DNA of 64,000 nt from Labilithrix sp. (GTDB lineage: Bacteria > Myxococcota_A > Polyangia > Polyangiales > Polyangiaceae): positions 186,001 to 250,000 of the forward strand of contig JAHBWE010000001.1 of assembly GCA_019637155.1 (NCBI GenBank), in the 5' to 3' direction. The position numbers and the translations under genes are program-made. The notes under the pieces were generated by a model. That model made no database searches. It was not told where the DNA came from and worked only from the letters and a program-made list of their open reading frames with translations. Below, piece by piece: positions 1-8,200 of this stretch; within the stretch, counting starts at the first letter, position 1; every line of letters begins with the position of its first letter.

Positions 1-156
1 AGCGCGCCGCCCGCGACCGCGCTCGCGCCAGCGCCATCGCCGCCCCCGCCGCCCCGCGTCGAGACCGCGGCCGCGTTGCCGCTCGACTTCCTCCTCGAGA
101 CCGCGCCCACGCGCGTCCGCCTCGACGCCGATCCCATCGAAGGACTCCGCCCATGA
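1..156 (+). CDS. C-terminal end of an unidentified protein (5' end outside window)
   Basis: The frame starting at base 1 stays open and stops at a TGA that overlaps the next gene's start codon (ATGA). The visible 51 residues begin with an Ala/Pro-rich stretch containing five consecutive prolines and end in LDADPIEGLRP. Codons are strongly GC3-biased, as in real genes here. The 4-base overlap implies translational coupling with the Spy/CpxP-like lipoprotein that follows. In related gene arrangements the partner is often an RNA polymerase sigma factor or anti-sigma-type membrane protein, but nothing visible here proves that. Function is unknown. Confidence 0.6.
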   Translation, partial: SAPPATALAPAPSPPPPPRVETAAALPLDFLLETAPTRVRLDADPIEGLRP

Positions 157-677
157 AACGTCCGCGCGCATTTCTCCTCGTCCTCCTCCTCTTCGTCGTC
201 GCCTGCGCGCAGAAGCGAGAGCCGCTCCCCGGCGACTCCGTCTCCGCCGACGGCGCCGTCACGCTCTCGCCCCCGCGCCTCAGCTCGTCGCCCGCGTCGG
301 CGTCGCCGGCGGAGGGCCCGATCGAGACGCGCCTCTACCCGCCGGAGCTCGCGATGGAGCGGCAGATCGAGCTCGGCATCACCGAGGAGCAGAAGAAGGC
401 GCTCATCACCGAGTCCGAGCGCGGCCACTCCGAGGTCCTCAAGTACCAGTGGGAGCTCGAGGCCGAGAAGGAGAAGCTCGTGAAGCTCCTCGAGCCCGAC
501 ACCGTCGACGAAGCGAAGGTGAAGGACGCCGCCGCGCGCGTGATGGACCGCGAGACGAAGGTGAAGGCGGCCTACCTCACGATGCTCGTCCGCGTGAAGA
601 ACGTCCTCACCCCCGAGCAGAAGACGAAGCTCCGCGAGCTGCGCGCGCAGCAAGCCCGCGGCGACGCGGGGCGCTGA
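153..677 (+). CDS. Spy/CpxP-like periplasmic lipoprotein (LTxxQ type)
   Basis: This is a 174-residue protein with an N-terminal lipoprotein signal (KRPR, then a Leu/Val-rich core, lipobox VVAC, Cys at about 18). A Ser/Pro-rich linker follows to about residue 60. The rest is predicted helical: LGITEEQKKAL near residue 75 and LTPEQKTKLRELR near residue 155. These are the paired 'L(T/S)xEQ' motifs of the Spy/CpxP/heavy-metal-sensor family, whose members act as periplasmic chaperones or stress-signal damping proteins. The start ATG overlaps the stop of the upstream gene (ATGA), and the next gene begins 2 nt after the stop, so it sits inside an operon. Family assignment is by motif and helical pattern; the specific stress it responds to cannot be read. 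Confidence 0.7.
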   Translation: MKRPRAFLLVLLLFVVACAQKREPLPGDSVSADGAVTLSPPRLSSSPASASPAEGPIETRLYPPELAMERQIELGITEEQKKALITESERGHSEVLKYQWELEAEKEKLVKLLEPDTVDEAKVKDAAARVMDRETKVKAAYLTMLVRVKNVLTPEQKTKLRELRAQQARGDAGR

Positions 678-679
678 CC

Positions 680-1744
680 GTGCGCCGCGTCCTCCTCCTC
701 CTCCTCGCGATCGCGCTCTTTACCGCGTGCCGTCCCGCGGCCGCGCCCGCGCCCACCTCGGAGCCGCCGCGCATCTCGTACCTCGGACGCGTCGACGTGA
801 GCGATCCCGGCGGACCCCGCCTGTCCTGGGGCGGGACGCAGGTCGTCGTGCGGTTCGAAGGGACCGCGCTCTCCCTCACGCTCGCGGAGCGCGGCGAGAG
901 CCGCTACGAGGTCGCGATCGACGGAGCGCCCGCGGGCGAGCCGTTCGCGCCGAAGGAAGGCACGCACACCTATCCGATCGCGAAGGGCCTCCCGCCCGGC
1001 GTCCACGTCGTCGTCCTGACGCGCCGGACCGAGCCGAAGGTCGGCGTCACGCAGCTCCGTGCGTTCGCGTTCCCGGACGGCGGCCGGCTCCTCGCGCCCC
1101 CCGCCGAGCCGGCGCGGCGGATCGAGCTCCTCGGCGACTCGGAGATGACCGGCTACGGCATCGAGTGCGCGACGCCGGCCGCGTCGTTCAGCGCCGAGAC
1201 CGAGAACGCGACCAAGGCCTATCCGTCGCTCGTGGCGCGGACGCTCGCCGCCGACGCGCACGTCCTCGCGTACTCCGGGAAAGGTGTATACCGCAACGAT
1301 CCGCCGGAGGGCCCGCCGTTCGCGACGTACTACCGGCAGGCGGTCCCGCCCGCGGCGTGGAGGGCGAACGTCGTGTGGATCGCGCTCGGCGGGAACGACT
1401 ACGCGCCGCACGGCGGCCCGCCCGATCGCGAGGTGTTCGCGGCGGCGTATCGTGAGCTCGTCGACCTCGCGCGCGCGCGGAGCCCGGACGCGCAGATCGT
1501 CCTCGCGGTCCCCGCCGGCGTGAGCGACGCGTATCCGGAGGGCTTCGCCGCGCGCACCAACGTCCGCGCGGTCGTAAGCTCCATCGCCCGAGAGCGCGGC
1601 GACGCGAAGCTGCACGTCGCCGAGCTGCCGGAGGCGACGGAGGCCGATCGCACCGGCTGCGACGAGCACACCGGCGCCGCCTTCCAGGCGAAGCTCGCGT
1701 CGATCGCCGCCGCGAAGATCGCGGAGATCGCCGGCTGGAGGTAG
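680..1744 (+). CDS. SGNH/GDSL-type esterase lipoprotein, carbohydrate esterase family 2-like
   Basis: I chose the GTG at 680 because it opens a clear lipoprotein signal (RRVLLLLLAIALFTAC, Cys near 17) and lies 2 nt after the upstream stop. The open frame extends further upstream only as out-of-frame shadow. An N-terminal beta-rich region (about 35-135) with YLGRVDVSD and a VVRFEGTALSL strand fits the jelly-roll domain of CE2 enzymes. The SGNH domain follows: block I LLGDSEMTGYG (about 150-160; Ser nucleophile in GDS), block III GGND (about 237), and a C-terminal Asp-x-His (DEHTG, about 333-337). CE2 enzymes deacetylate polysaccharides such as xylan; here that would happen at the cell envelope after lipid anchoring. 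The substrate is not determinable. 354 residues is normal for the family. Confidence 0.75.
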   Translation: MRRVLLLLLAIALFTACRPAAAPAPTSEPPRISYLGRVDVSDPGGPRLSWGGTQVVVRFEGTALSLTLAERGESRYEVAIDGAPAGEPFAPKEGTHTYPIAKGLPPGVHVVVLTRRTEPKVGVTQLRAFAFPDGGRLLAPPAEPARRIELLGDSEMTGYGIECATPAASFSAETENATKAYPSLVARTLAADAHVLAYSGKGVYRNDPPEGPPFATYYRQAVPPAAWRANVVWIALGGNDYAPHGGPPDREVFAAAYRELVDLARARSPDAQIVLAVPAGVSDAYPEGFAARTNVRAVVSSIARERGDAKLHVAELPEATEADRTGCDEHTGAAFQAKLASIAAAKIAEIAGWR

Positions 1745-1761
1745 CTCGCGCGGCGCGCCTG

Positions 1762-2241
1762 TTGACACTGACAAGGTCGGTTGCTCCGATCGAGCGCGAT
1801 GCACGTGGAGCGCCGCGTCCGCCCGACGACTCCGCACGGAGCGGCGCCTTGAGCGCGCTCGCGACGCTCGGCTCGGCCGGCGCGGGCTTCCGCACGGCGG
1901 GGAGCCACGAGGGGACCTCGCTCCGCGTGAGGATGGAGGGCGAGGCGAGCTACGACGTGCTCGACGCGCTCGGACGCGTGCTCGACGCCACCCACGACGA
2001 GGCGATCCGCCTCGCGGTGAAGGACGTGGTGATGGACGTCACGAAGCTCGAGTTCCTGAGCTCGTCGGGCGTGAAGCAGTTCGTCATGTGGCTCCGCAAG
2101 GCGTCGGAGGCCGCGCCCGACGCCGGGTACCACGTTCGGTTCGTGTCGAGCCCGCGCGTGCCGTGGCAGCGGCGCGGGCTCGAGGCGCTCCGCTGCTTCG
2201 CTCCCGACCGCGTGAGCGTGGAGACGTCATGTTCGACGTGA
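1762..2241 (+). CDS. STAS-domain protein (anti-anti-sigma-like)
   Basis: The protein of about 159 residues ends in a STAS-type fold: a strand around SLRVRMEGEASY, then VVMDVTKLEFLSSSGVKQFVMWL, where the D-x-(S)-S-G turn at the start of the second helix is the STAS hallmark. The serines here (SSSG) are candidate phosphorylation sites. The start is uncertain: TTG at 1762 gives the longest form, TTG 1849 or ATG 1933 shorter ones, but 1933 would cut the first strand. The gene overlaps the V4R gene by 13 nt and stands two genes upstream of a SpoIIE-type phosphatase. In Rsb/Spo systems such phosphatases dephosphorylate STAS proteins. I infer that this is the substrate of the phosphatase at 3696-5195. 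Confidence 0.7.
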   Translation: MTLTRSVAPIERDARGAPRPPDDSARSGALSALATLGSAGAGFRTAGSHEGTSLRVRMEGEASYDVLDALGRVLDATHDEAIRLAVKDVVMDVTKLEFLSSSGVKQFVMWLRKASEAAPDAGYHVRFVSSPRVPWQRRGLEALRCFAPDRVSVETSCST

Positions 2242-3419
2242 ATCGGTTCGGCGATCGCCTGGCGCTCTCGTACGACGCGGCCTCGTACCGCCGCGTCATC
2301 GCCGGGCACGACGTGATCCTGCATTGTCATCACTACAACTCGCGCCTCCAGAACACGATCGAGGGCGCGACGCAGATCGACGGCAAGGGGATCCTCCGCC
2401 GCGCGGCGGAGGGCGTGTTCGCCGCCCAGATCGCGAGCGCGTTCCGTCCGGACGACGACGTCGCCCGCAAGTGGGCGGTCGCGCAGAGCCTCTACGGCCA
2501 CCTCGGCTACGGCTGGTTCGACGTCGACGAGATCGCGCGCGGCGTCGTCACCGCGTCGGCCTCGCACTTCGTCGAGGGATGGAACGCGGGCTTCCCGGGC
2601 CGCTCGTCGCCGGTCTGCACCTTCACCGAAGGCTACCTCCAGGCCGCGCTCGCGGCGGTGACGGGGAAGCCGGCGCGCGTGACGGAGAAGGAGTGCATCG
2701 TCACCGGGGCCGCGGCCTGCCGCTTCGAGATCGACCCCGCGCGCACGGAGCCGGTGGACGCGAACCCGAAGCAGGCGGTCACGTTCACGCCGCGCGCGAT
2801 GCCGGCGCTGCCGCCGTCGAACATCGACGCGCAGAGGATCGTCCGGGCGCTCGTCGAGATGCCGATCCACGGCAACACCGAGGGCCTCATCCCCGCGTTC
2901 GGCGTCTACCTCGCGAGCACGCCGGCGGACTTCTACAACCGGATCAGCATCGACTTCGTCGCCGAGATGGCGAAGGTCGGCCTCGGCCGGAACGCGCGCA
3001 AGCTCCTCGTCTACGACGCCGAGACGTGCGGGATGAACACGTTCCGCGGGATCATGAGCTCGCCCGAGTGGGAGGGCCTCGTCGGGCCGATGATCAGGGA
3101 GTACGACGACAACCTGTTCGGCATCGTCGCGGTGTCGAACGCGCTCGGGTGGGGCAACTGGCACGTCACCGCGCATCGCTCCGGCGTCACCGCGCGGATC
3201 GAGTCGTTCAACGGCTACGAGGCGCTCGGCTATCTCGGTTATCGCGGAGAGGCGAGCGAGCCTCAATGCATGATGCTCACCGGCGTCGCGGCGGGGATCA
3301 TGGAGCTCGTCTACAGCAAGGGCAGCATCGCGGACCGCTTCGGCACGTTCGCTTCGGCGGAGCACGAGTGCATCTCCTGCGGGGAGGAGTCCTGCGTGTT
3401 CCAGGTCGAGAAGACCTGA
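2229..3419 (+). CDS. Double V4R-domain sensor protein
   Basis: The 396-residue soluble protein starts at ATG 2229, inside the end of the STAS gene. Two copies of a V4R (4-vinyl-reductase) fold are visible. The first half (about 1-175) ends with EGYLQAALAAVTG, then KECIVTGAAACRFEI. The second half (about 200-396) ends with GIMELVYSKGS, then HECISCGEESCVFQVEK. Both ends carry the helix followed by a Cys-containing hairpin typical of V4R. The second has Cys-x2-Cys-x4-Cys, a possible metal site. V4R domains bind small hydrophobic ligands, for example in XylR/DmpR regulators and BchJ. A free-standing tandem pair beside STAS and SpoIIE suggests the ligand-sensing input of a partner-switch. The ligand is unknown. 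Confidence 0.75.
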   Translation: MFDVNRFGDRLALSYDAASYRRVIAGHDVILHCHHYNSRLQNTIEGATQIDGKGILRRAAEGVFAAQIASAFRPDDDVARKWAVAQSLYGHLGYGWFDVDEIARGVVTASASHFVEGWNAGFPGRSSPVCTFTEGYLQAALAAVTGKPARVTEKECIVTGAAACRFEIDPARTEPVDANPKQAVTFTPRAMPALPPSNIDAQRIVRALVEMPIHGNTEGLIPAFGVYLASTPADFYNRISIDFVAEMAKVGLGRNARKLLVYDAETCGMNTFRGIMSSPEWEGLVGPMIREYDDNLFGIVAVSNALGWGNWHVTAHRSGVTARIESFNGYEALGYLGYRGEASEPQCMMLTGVAAGIMELVYSKGSIADRFGTFASAEHECISCGEESCVFQVEKT

Positions 3420-3436
3420 GCCCGTATCGCGAGCTG

Positions 3437-3709
3437 GTGCACGCGTGCGCGCGCGGGGGCACGTACAAGTACTTCTTCGACAAAGGAGAGGTGGCGGAGG
3501 TCTGGCGCCGGCTCGAGGCGGCTTATGGCCCCGTTCGCCGGAACGAGACGTTCAAGACGATCGAGATCGAGAGCGATCGCTTCATTTTTCGGTCGACGTT
3601 CCTTGCCAATCCGGTCACGGTATTACGGAAGCGGAAATGCGGGGAGGCCGACGTCGAAGCGCTGCACGCGCTAATTGGATATCCTGAAAGAGATAATGGG
3701 CCCGCCTGA
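3437..3709 (+). CDS. Small 90-residue hypothetical protein in signalling cassette
   Basis: Between the V4R gene and the phosphatase gene a third frame is open and protein-like: GTYKYFFDKGEVAEVW, FKTIEIESDRFIF and a basic VLRKRKCG stretch, rich in aromatic and charged residues rather than the Arg/Ala/Pro bias of shadow frames. GTG 3437 is the best start, 17 nt after the V4R stop; reinitiation from CTG 3416 is possible. Its stop at 3707-3709 overlaps the beginning of the next gene by 14 nt. No domain is recognised. Its position suggests a partner or adaptor of the STAS/V4R/SpoIIE unit, or a C-terminal piece separated by an ancestral frameshift from the V4R protein. No other gene covers this stretch. 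Confidence 0.5.
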   Translation: MHACARGGTYKYFFDKGEVAEVWRRLEAAYGPVRRNETFKTIEIESDRFIFRSTFLANPVTVLRKRKCGEADVEALHALIGYPERDNGPA

Positions 3710-5195
3710 TCAAGATCGATTCCGCGGGCTCCCGATCGGCGTGCTCGCGCTCGACGCGGGGCAGGTGGTCACGGCGTGCGACGATGTGTTCTGCGCGACC
3801 TTCGCCTGCGCGACGGCCGACGTGCTCGGACGATCGCTCGACGACCTCTTCAGCCCGCGCGACCGGCGCGCGTCGCTCGAGTACGCGACGAAGATGAGCC
3901 GCTTCACCGGCGGCGTGCTCGACCTCCTCGTCACGCTGCGCCTCGGCGGGAAGGACCACGCCGCGCGGCTCCGCGTCTGCCTGCGCGACGGGGGCTTCGC
4001 CGCCTTCGCCGAGCCGGCCTTCGGCGCCGACAACGTGCTCTATCGCTTCACCGCGATCGAGCAGCGCTGGCGCGGCACGGTGCGGAGCTCCGCCGACGGC
4101 ATCGTGATCCTCGACGAGGGCGGCCGCATCGTCGAGCACAACGCGCGCTTCTTCTCGCTCATGGGCTTCCGCGACGCGCACGGCGTCTCGCTGAGCGAGG
4201 ACGCGGTCGTGGGGCGCAAGCTGCTCGACCTCGTGCAGGCCTCCTTCGCCGGCCTCGCCGAGTTCCTCGCGCGGCCGGAGGACGAGCTGACGACGCGCTC
4301 CGTCGAGGCGAGCCGCTGCCTCGAGCTCAAGGCGATGCCGATGACGCTCGCGACCGGCGCGCGGCTCGGCACCTTCGTCATGGTCCGCGACATCACGGAG
4401 GAGCTGCAGGTCGCCGCGCGCGACGCGATCATCCGCGACAACCTCCTTCACGCGCGGGCGTTCCAGCGCGCGATCCTCACCGCGCCGCCGGCGGTGCCGG
4501 GTCATCACGTCGACGTCGCGTACCAGCCGCTCGACGTCGTGGGCGGCGACATCTACGACGTGACCTTGCTCGGCGACGTGGTCCGCCTGTTCATCGCCGA
4601 CGCGACGGGGCACGGCGTGCCGGCCGCGCTCGTGACGATGCTGCTCAAGAGCGCCTACGAGTTCGTGAAGGACACGAAGGCCGGTCCGGAGACCGTGCTC
4701 GCGCTCCTGAACGATCGCGTCGCCCGCGCGCACGGCGCCCTCGACGCGATGTGCACCGCCGCCGTCGTCGACGTCGACCTCAAGACGCGAGAGGCCACCT
4801 ATTCGTGCGGCGCGCACCCCGGCCCGCTCCTCGTGAACGACGGCGCGGTCGAGGAGCTGAGCTCGGGCGGCACGTTCGTCGGCGTCGACGCGGGGCGCAC
4901 GTTCCCGCGCTGGAAGCGGCAGCTCGCGAAGGAGGACGGCCTCTACCTCGTCACCGACGGCATCAGCGAGTCGCGGCGCGCGGACGGCGAGCACTTCGGC
5001 GACGCGCGCCTCCACCGCGCGCTCGCGGAGGCGAACGAGCTCCGCGAAGGCGCGAGCGACGCGGTGCTGATGCGGCTCGAGGCGTGGCTGCGCCCGAACG
5101 CCCTCGACGACGACGCGACCATCGTCGCGCTTCGTCCGGAGCGCCCGGGCGTGCCGGTCACGGAGTCGGGGCGCTACGCGCCGTTCCGCGGTTGA
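3696..5195 (+). CDS. PAS-PAS-SpoIIE (PP2C-type) serine phosphatase, RsbU-like
   Basis: ATG 3696 is preceded by AAAGAG at a fair spacing; TTG 3675 is an alternative that adds 7 residues. Two PAS-like segments precede the catalytic domain: one at about 10-110 (PIGVLALDAGQVV, then DVLGRSLDDLF) and one at about 128-230 (SADGIVILDEGGRIVEHN, then LMGF). The C-terminal 230 residues are a SpoIIE/PP2C-like phosphatase with metal-binding acidic motifs GGDIYD, IADATGHGVPAAL, LVTDGISES and DDDATIVAL. Such enzymes dephosphorylate phospho-STAS proteins; the STAS protein at 1762-2241 is the natural candidate. The gene ends 10 nt from the convergent topoisomerase-helicase gene, so the operon must stop here. 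Confidence 0.88.
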   Translation: MGPPDQDRFRGLPIGVLALDAGQVVTACDDVFCATFACATADVLGRSLDDLFSPRDRRASLEYATKMSRFTGGVLDLLVTLRLGGKDHAARLRVCLRDGGFAAFAEPAFGADNVLYRFTAIEQRWRGTVRSSADGIVILDEGGRIVEHNARFFSLMGFRDAHGVSLSEDAVVGRKLLDLVQASFAGLAEFLARPEDELTTRSVEASRCLELKAMPMTLATGARLGTFVMVRDITEELQVAARDAIIRDNLLHARAFQRAILTAPPAVPGHHVDVAYQPLDVVGGDIYDVTLLGDVVRLFIADATGHGVPAALVTMLLKSAYEFVKDTKAGPETVLALLNDRVARAHGALDAMCTAAVVDVDLKTREATYSCGAHPGPLLVNDGAVEELSSGGTFVGVDAGRTFPRWKRQLAKEDGLYLVTDGISESRRADGEHFGDARLHRALAEANELREGASDAVLMRLEAWLRPNALDDDATIVALRPERPGVPVTESGRYAPFRG

Positions 5196-5205
5196 GCGGG
5201 TGCGC

Positions 5206-8200
5206 TCACTTTTGCCGGCGCGGCTTGGTGCTCGTCTTGGGCTTGCGCTTTCGGCGCGCGAACCAGGCGCCCTTCTTCTGGGGTCGCGGCGGCGGCGTGA
5301 CGATCACGCGGAGCGCGGCGTTGGTGGTGCCGTCGGCGTTCTTCAGCCATACGCGCTGGAAGGGGATCGTCTTACCGTCCTTCACGAGCGCGTCGCCGAC
5401 GAGCGCGATCGCGCCGGCGCGCGCGAGGGCGCCGAGGACGTGCTCGAGGCCGCGGCGATCGAGCTCTTTGTCGCCGACGACGTCGCGATGGAGCTGCCCG
5501 ACGGTGCGCCCGTCGCGTTCGCGGAGCGCGGCGAGGACCTTCGTCGCGGCCGCGTCTTCGCGCTCGCTCGGCGCGCGGAAGCCGAGCGCGATGCACGTCT
5601 CGGGCGCGCAGACGTCGCACGCACCGCACGGCGCGCCGCCGTCGTGCTGATCGCCGAAGTGGGTGACGAGCTGGAGCATCCGGCACGTCGCCGTCTCCGC
5701 GTAGCGCCGCATCTTCGCGAGCGCCTCTTGCTTCCGCGCGCGCGCGGCCTCGTAGGCGGGCCGCCAGGCGCCGCCGGCGGGGAACGCGTTGCCGTCGGCG
5801 TCGAGCGTCGCGCCGCCGCTCGCGACGAGCTTCTCGAGCGCCTTCTCGACGACGTCGGACTTCGTCTTGGTCTTCCGCGCGATCTTCGCGACGGGCGCGC
5901 CCTCCGGCGGGAGCGCCTTCTGCACCTTCGCGACGACGCTGGTCTCGGGGTAGTCGCGCTCGAGGAAGAACTCGTGCGTCTTGGTGTCGACGAACGACCA
6001 GAGGAGCACGGCGCGGGACGGTTTGCCGTCGCGCCCGGCGCGGCCGATCTCCTGGTAGTAGCCTTCGAGCGAGGAGGGGAGGGCGGTGTGGATGACGGTG
6101 CGGACGTCGGGTTTGTCGATGCCCATGCCGAAGGCGGTCGTCGCGACGATGACGTCGAGCGCGCCGCCGAGGAAGGCGGACTGCACCTCGTCGCGCACGT
6201 TCGCGGAGAGCCCGGCGTGGTACGCCGCGGCGCGCATCTTCTTCAGCGAGCCGGCGACCTTCTCGGCGTCGCTCCGCGTCGGCGTGTAGACGATCGCGGG
6301 TCGGCGCGCGGGGTCGGCGAGGAGCTCCTTCACGATCGCGGTGCGCTCGCTCGGGTTCCGCTCGATGACCTCGACCGCGATGTTGTCGCGCCGGAACCCG
6401 TGGATGAAGCGCGCGGGCGCGTCGAGCCGGAGCTGCGCGCCGATGTCGTCCTGCACCGGTCGCGTCGCGGTGGCGGTGAGGGCGATGACGGGCGCGGGGC
6501 GCAGGAGCGGCAGGCGCTCGCCGAGGAGGCGGTAGTCGGGCCGGAAGTCGTGACCCCACTGCGAGATGCAGTGCGCTTCGTCGATCGCGATGAGCGTGGG
6601 CTTCCGGCGCGCGAGCATCTCGGGGAAGCCCGGGACACGCAGCCGCTCGGGCGCGATGAAGAGGAAGTCGAGCGCGCCGTCGAGGTACGCCTGACACGCC
6701 GCCCGCGACGCGAGCCGCGGCCGCCCGGAGTGGATGCGCTCCGCCGCGACCCCGCGCGCGGTGAGCTGCGCGACTTGGTCTTCCATCAACGCGATGAGCG
6801 GGCTGACGACGAGCGTGGTCCCACCTCGCGCGAGCCCCGGCAGCTGATAGCAGAGCGACTTCCCCGCGCCCGTCGGCATGACGAGGAGCACGTCGCGCCC
6901 CGCCGCCGCCGCGCGACACACGTCCTCCTGATACGGCCGAAACCCCCCGAACCCGAACACACGCTGCAGGAGCCCGCCAAGGTCGGAGGGCCGCTCCCCA
7001 CGAGGCACCCGCGCCACCACGGCAGGCGCCTCGAGCGCCGAGAGACTCAGCTGCCCCACCGCGCCACCCTCACGACTCGGCCTCGCGTCGCGGCTCGGTC
7101 CCAGTTGCACGCGCGCGTCGCCGGTGGGTTCAGCGCGACTCGGCCTCGCGTCGCCGGTCCCGTCGCGGTTCGGTCGCGGTTGCGTGCGCGCGCCGTTGCT
7201 GCCGACAGGCTCGTTGCGGCTCGGCCGGGGTGGTCTGCGGTGCTCGCGCGCGGGCGGCTCCGGCTCGTGGTCGGCCCACGGATGCGTCTCGGGCTCGTCG
7301 TCGCCGCGCACGAGCCGGCGCGCGCGCGACGACTTCGGCGGGGGCGGCGCCGGGCTCGATGCGGCTTGCTCCTGCGTGGCGTATGCAGCGGAGAGGAGGT
7401 CGGCGCGGGAGGAGCGCGGGCCGTTGGGCTCAGGTCGCGTGTGTGTGACGTTGGTGATGACGTCGCGGACGTAGGCCTCGATCGCGGACATGAAGCCCGC
7501 CAGGGTCTCGGCGCCGCGCTCGATGCGGGTGAGCTTTGCTTCCCACTCGCCGGTCATCGCCGGGCTCTTCACGTGAGGATGCACCATCGCGACGAGCGCG
7601 ATCCCCTTGTCCGTGGCGGCGAACGTCTTCTCGTCGCGGACGACGTACCCACGCGTCAGGAGCGTCTCGATGATCGCCGCGCGCGTCGCCGGCGTGCCGA
7701 GCCCGCACTCCCGCATCGCTTGCGAGATCTCCTTCTCGTCGACGAGGCGGCCCGCCGTCTCCATCATCGTGAGGAGCGTCGCGTCGGTGAAGCGCGGCGG
7801 CGGACGCGTCTGCTTCTCGACCGCCCTCGCGTCGAGCACCTGCTTCGTCTGACCACGCTCGAGCCCCCCGGGCAGACCTGGCGGCGGCTCCTTCGCCCGC
7901 GCCGTCGTCACGTCGAGCACCTTCCAGCCTCGCTCCTCGACGCTCGTGCCGGTCGCGAGGTAACGGTCCTTCGTCTCGCCGTTCGTCACCACCGTGATGA
8001 CGCTCGTCACCGCGTAGACATGATCGCCGTGCCAGGCGGAGAGGAGGCGGCGGCAGACGAGGTCGTAGATGCGCCGCTCGTCGCTCGTCAGGTCCTCGGG
8101 CGCGGCGCGATCGGTCGGGATGATCGCGTGGTGATCGGTCACGTGCGCGTCGTCGACGAACCGTTTGCCGAGCGGTCGCGCGCCGGTCCCCTCGGCGAGG

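Noticed and set aside
449-679. N-terminal extension of the esterase frame
   Set aside because: It is Arg/Glu shadow sequence of the lipoprotein gene; the signal peptide begins at GTG 680.
1762-1790. TTGACA at 1762 as a promoter -35 box for the STAS gene
   Set aside because: No TATAAT-like box at 16-18 nt spacing. The same bases form the start codon of the longest STAS frame, so I leave the site unassigned.
2088-2228. N-terminal extension of the V4R frame
   Set aside because: It reads RGARRRV-type shadow sequence of the STAS gene. ATG 2229 begins the real protein.
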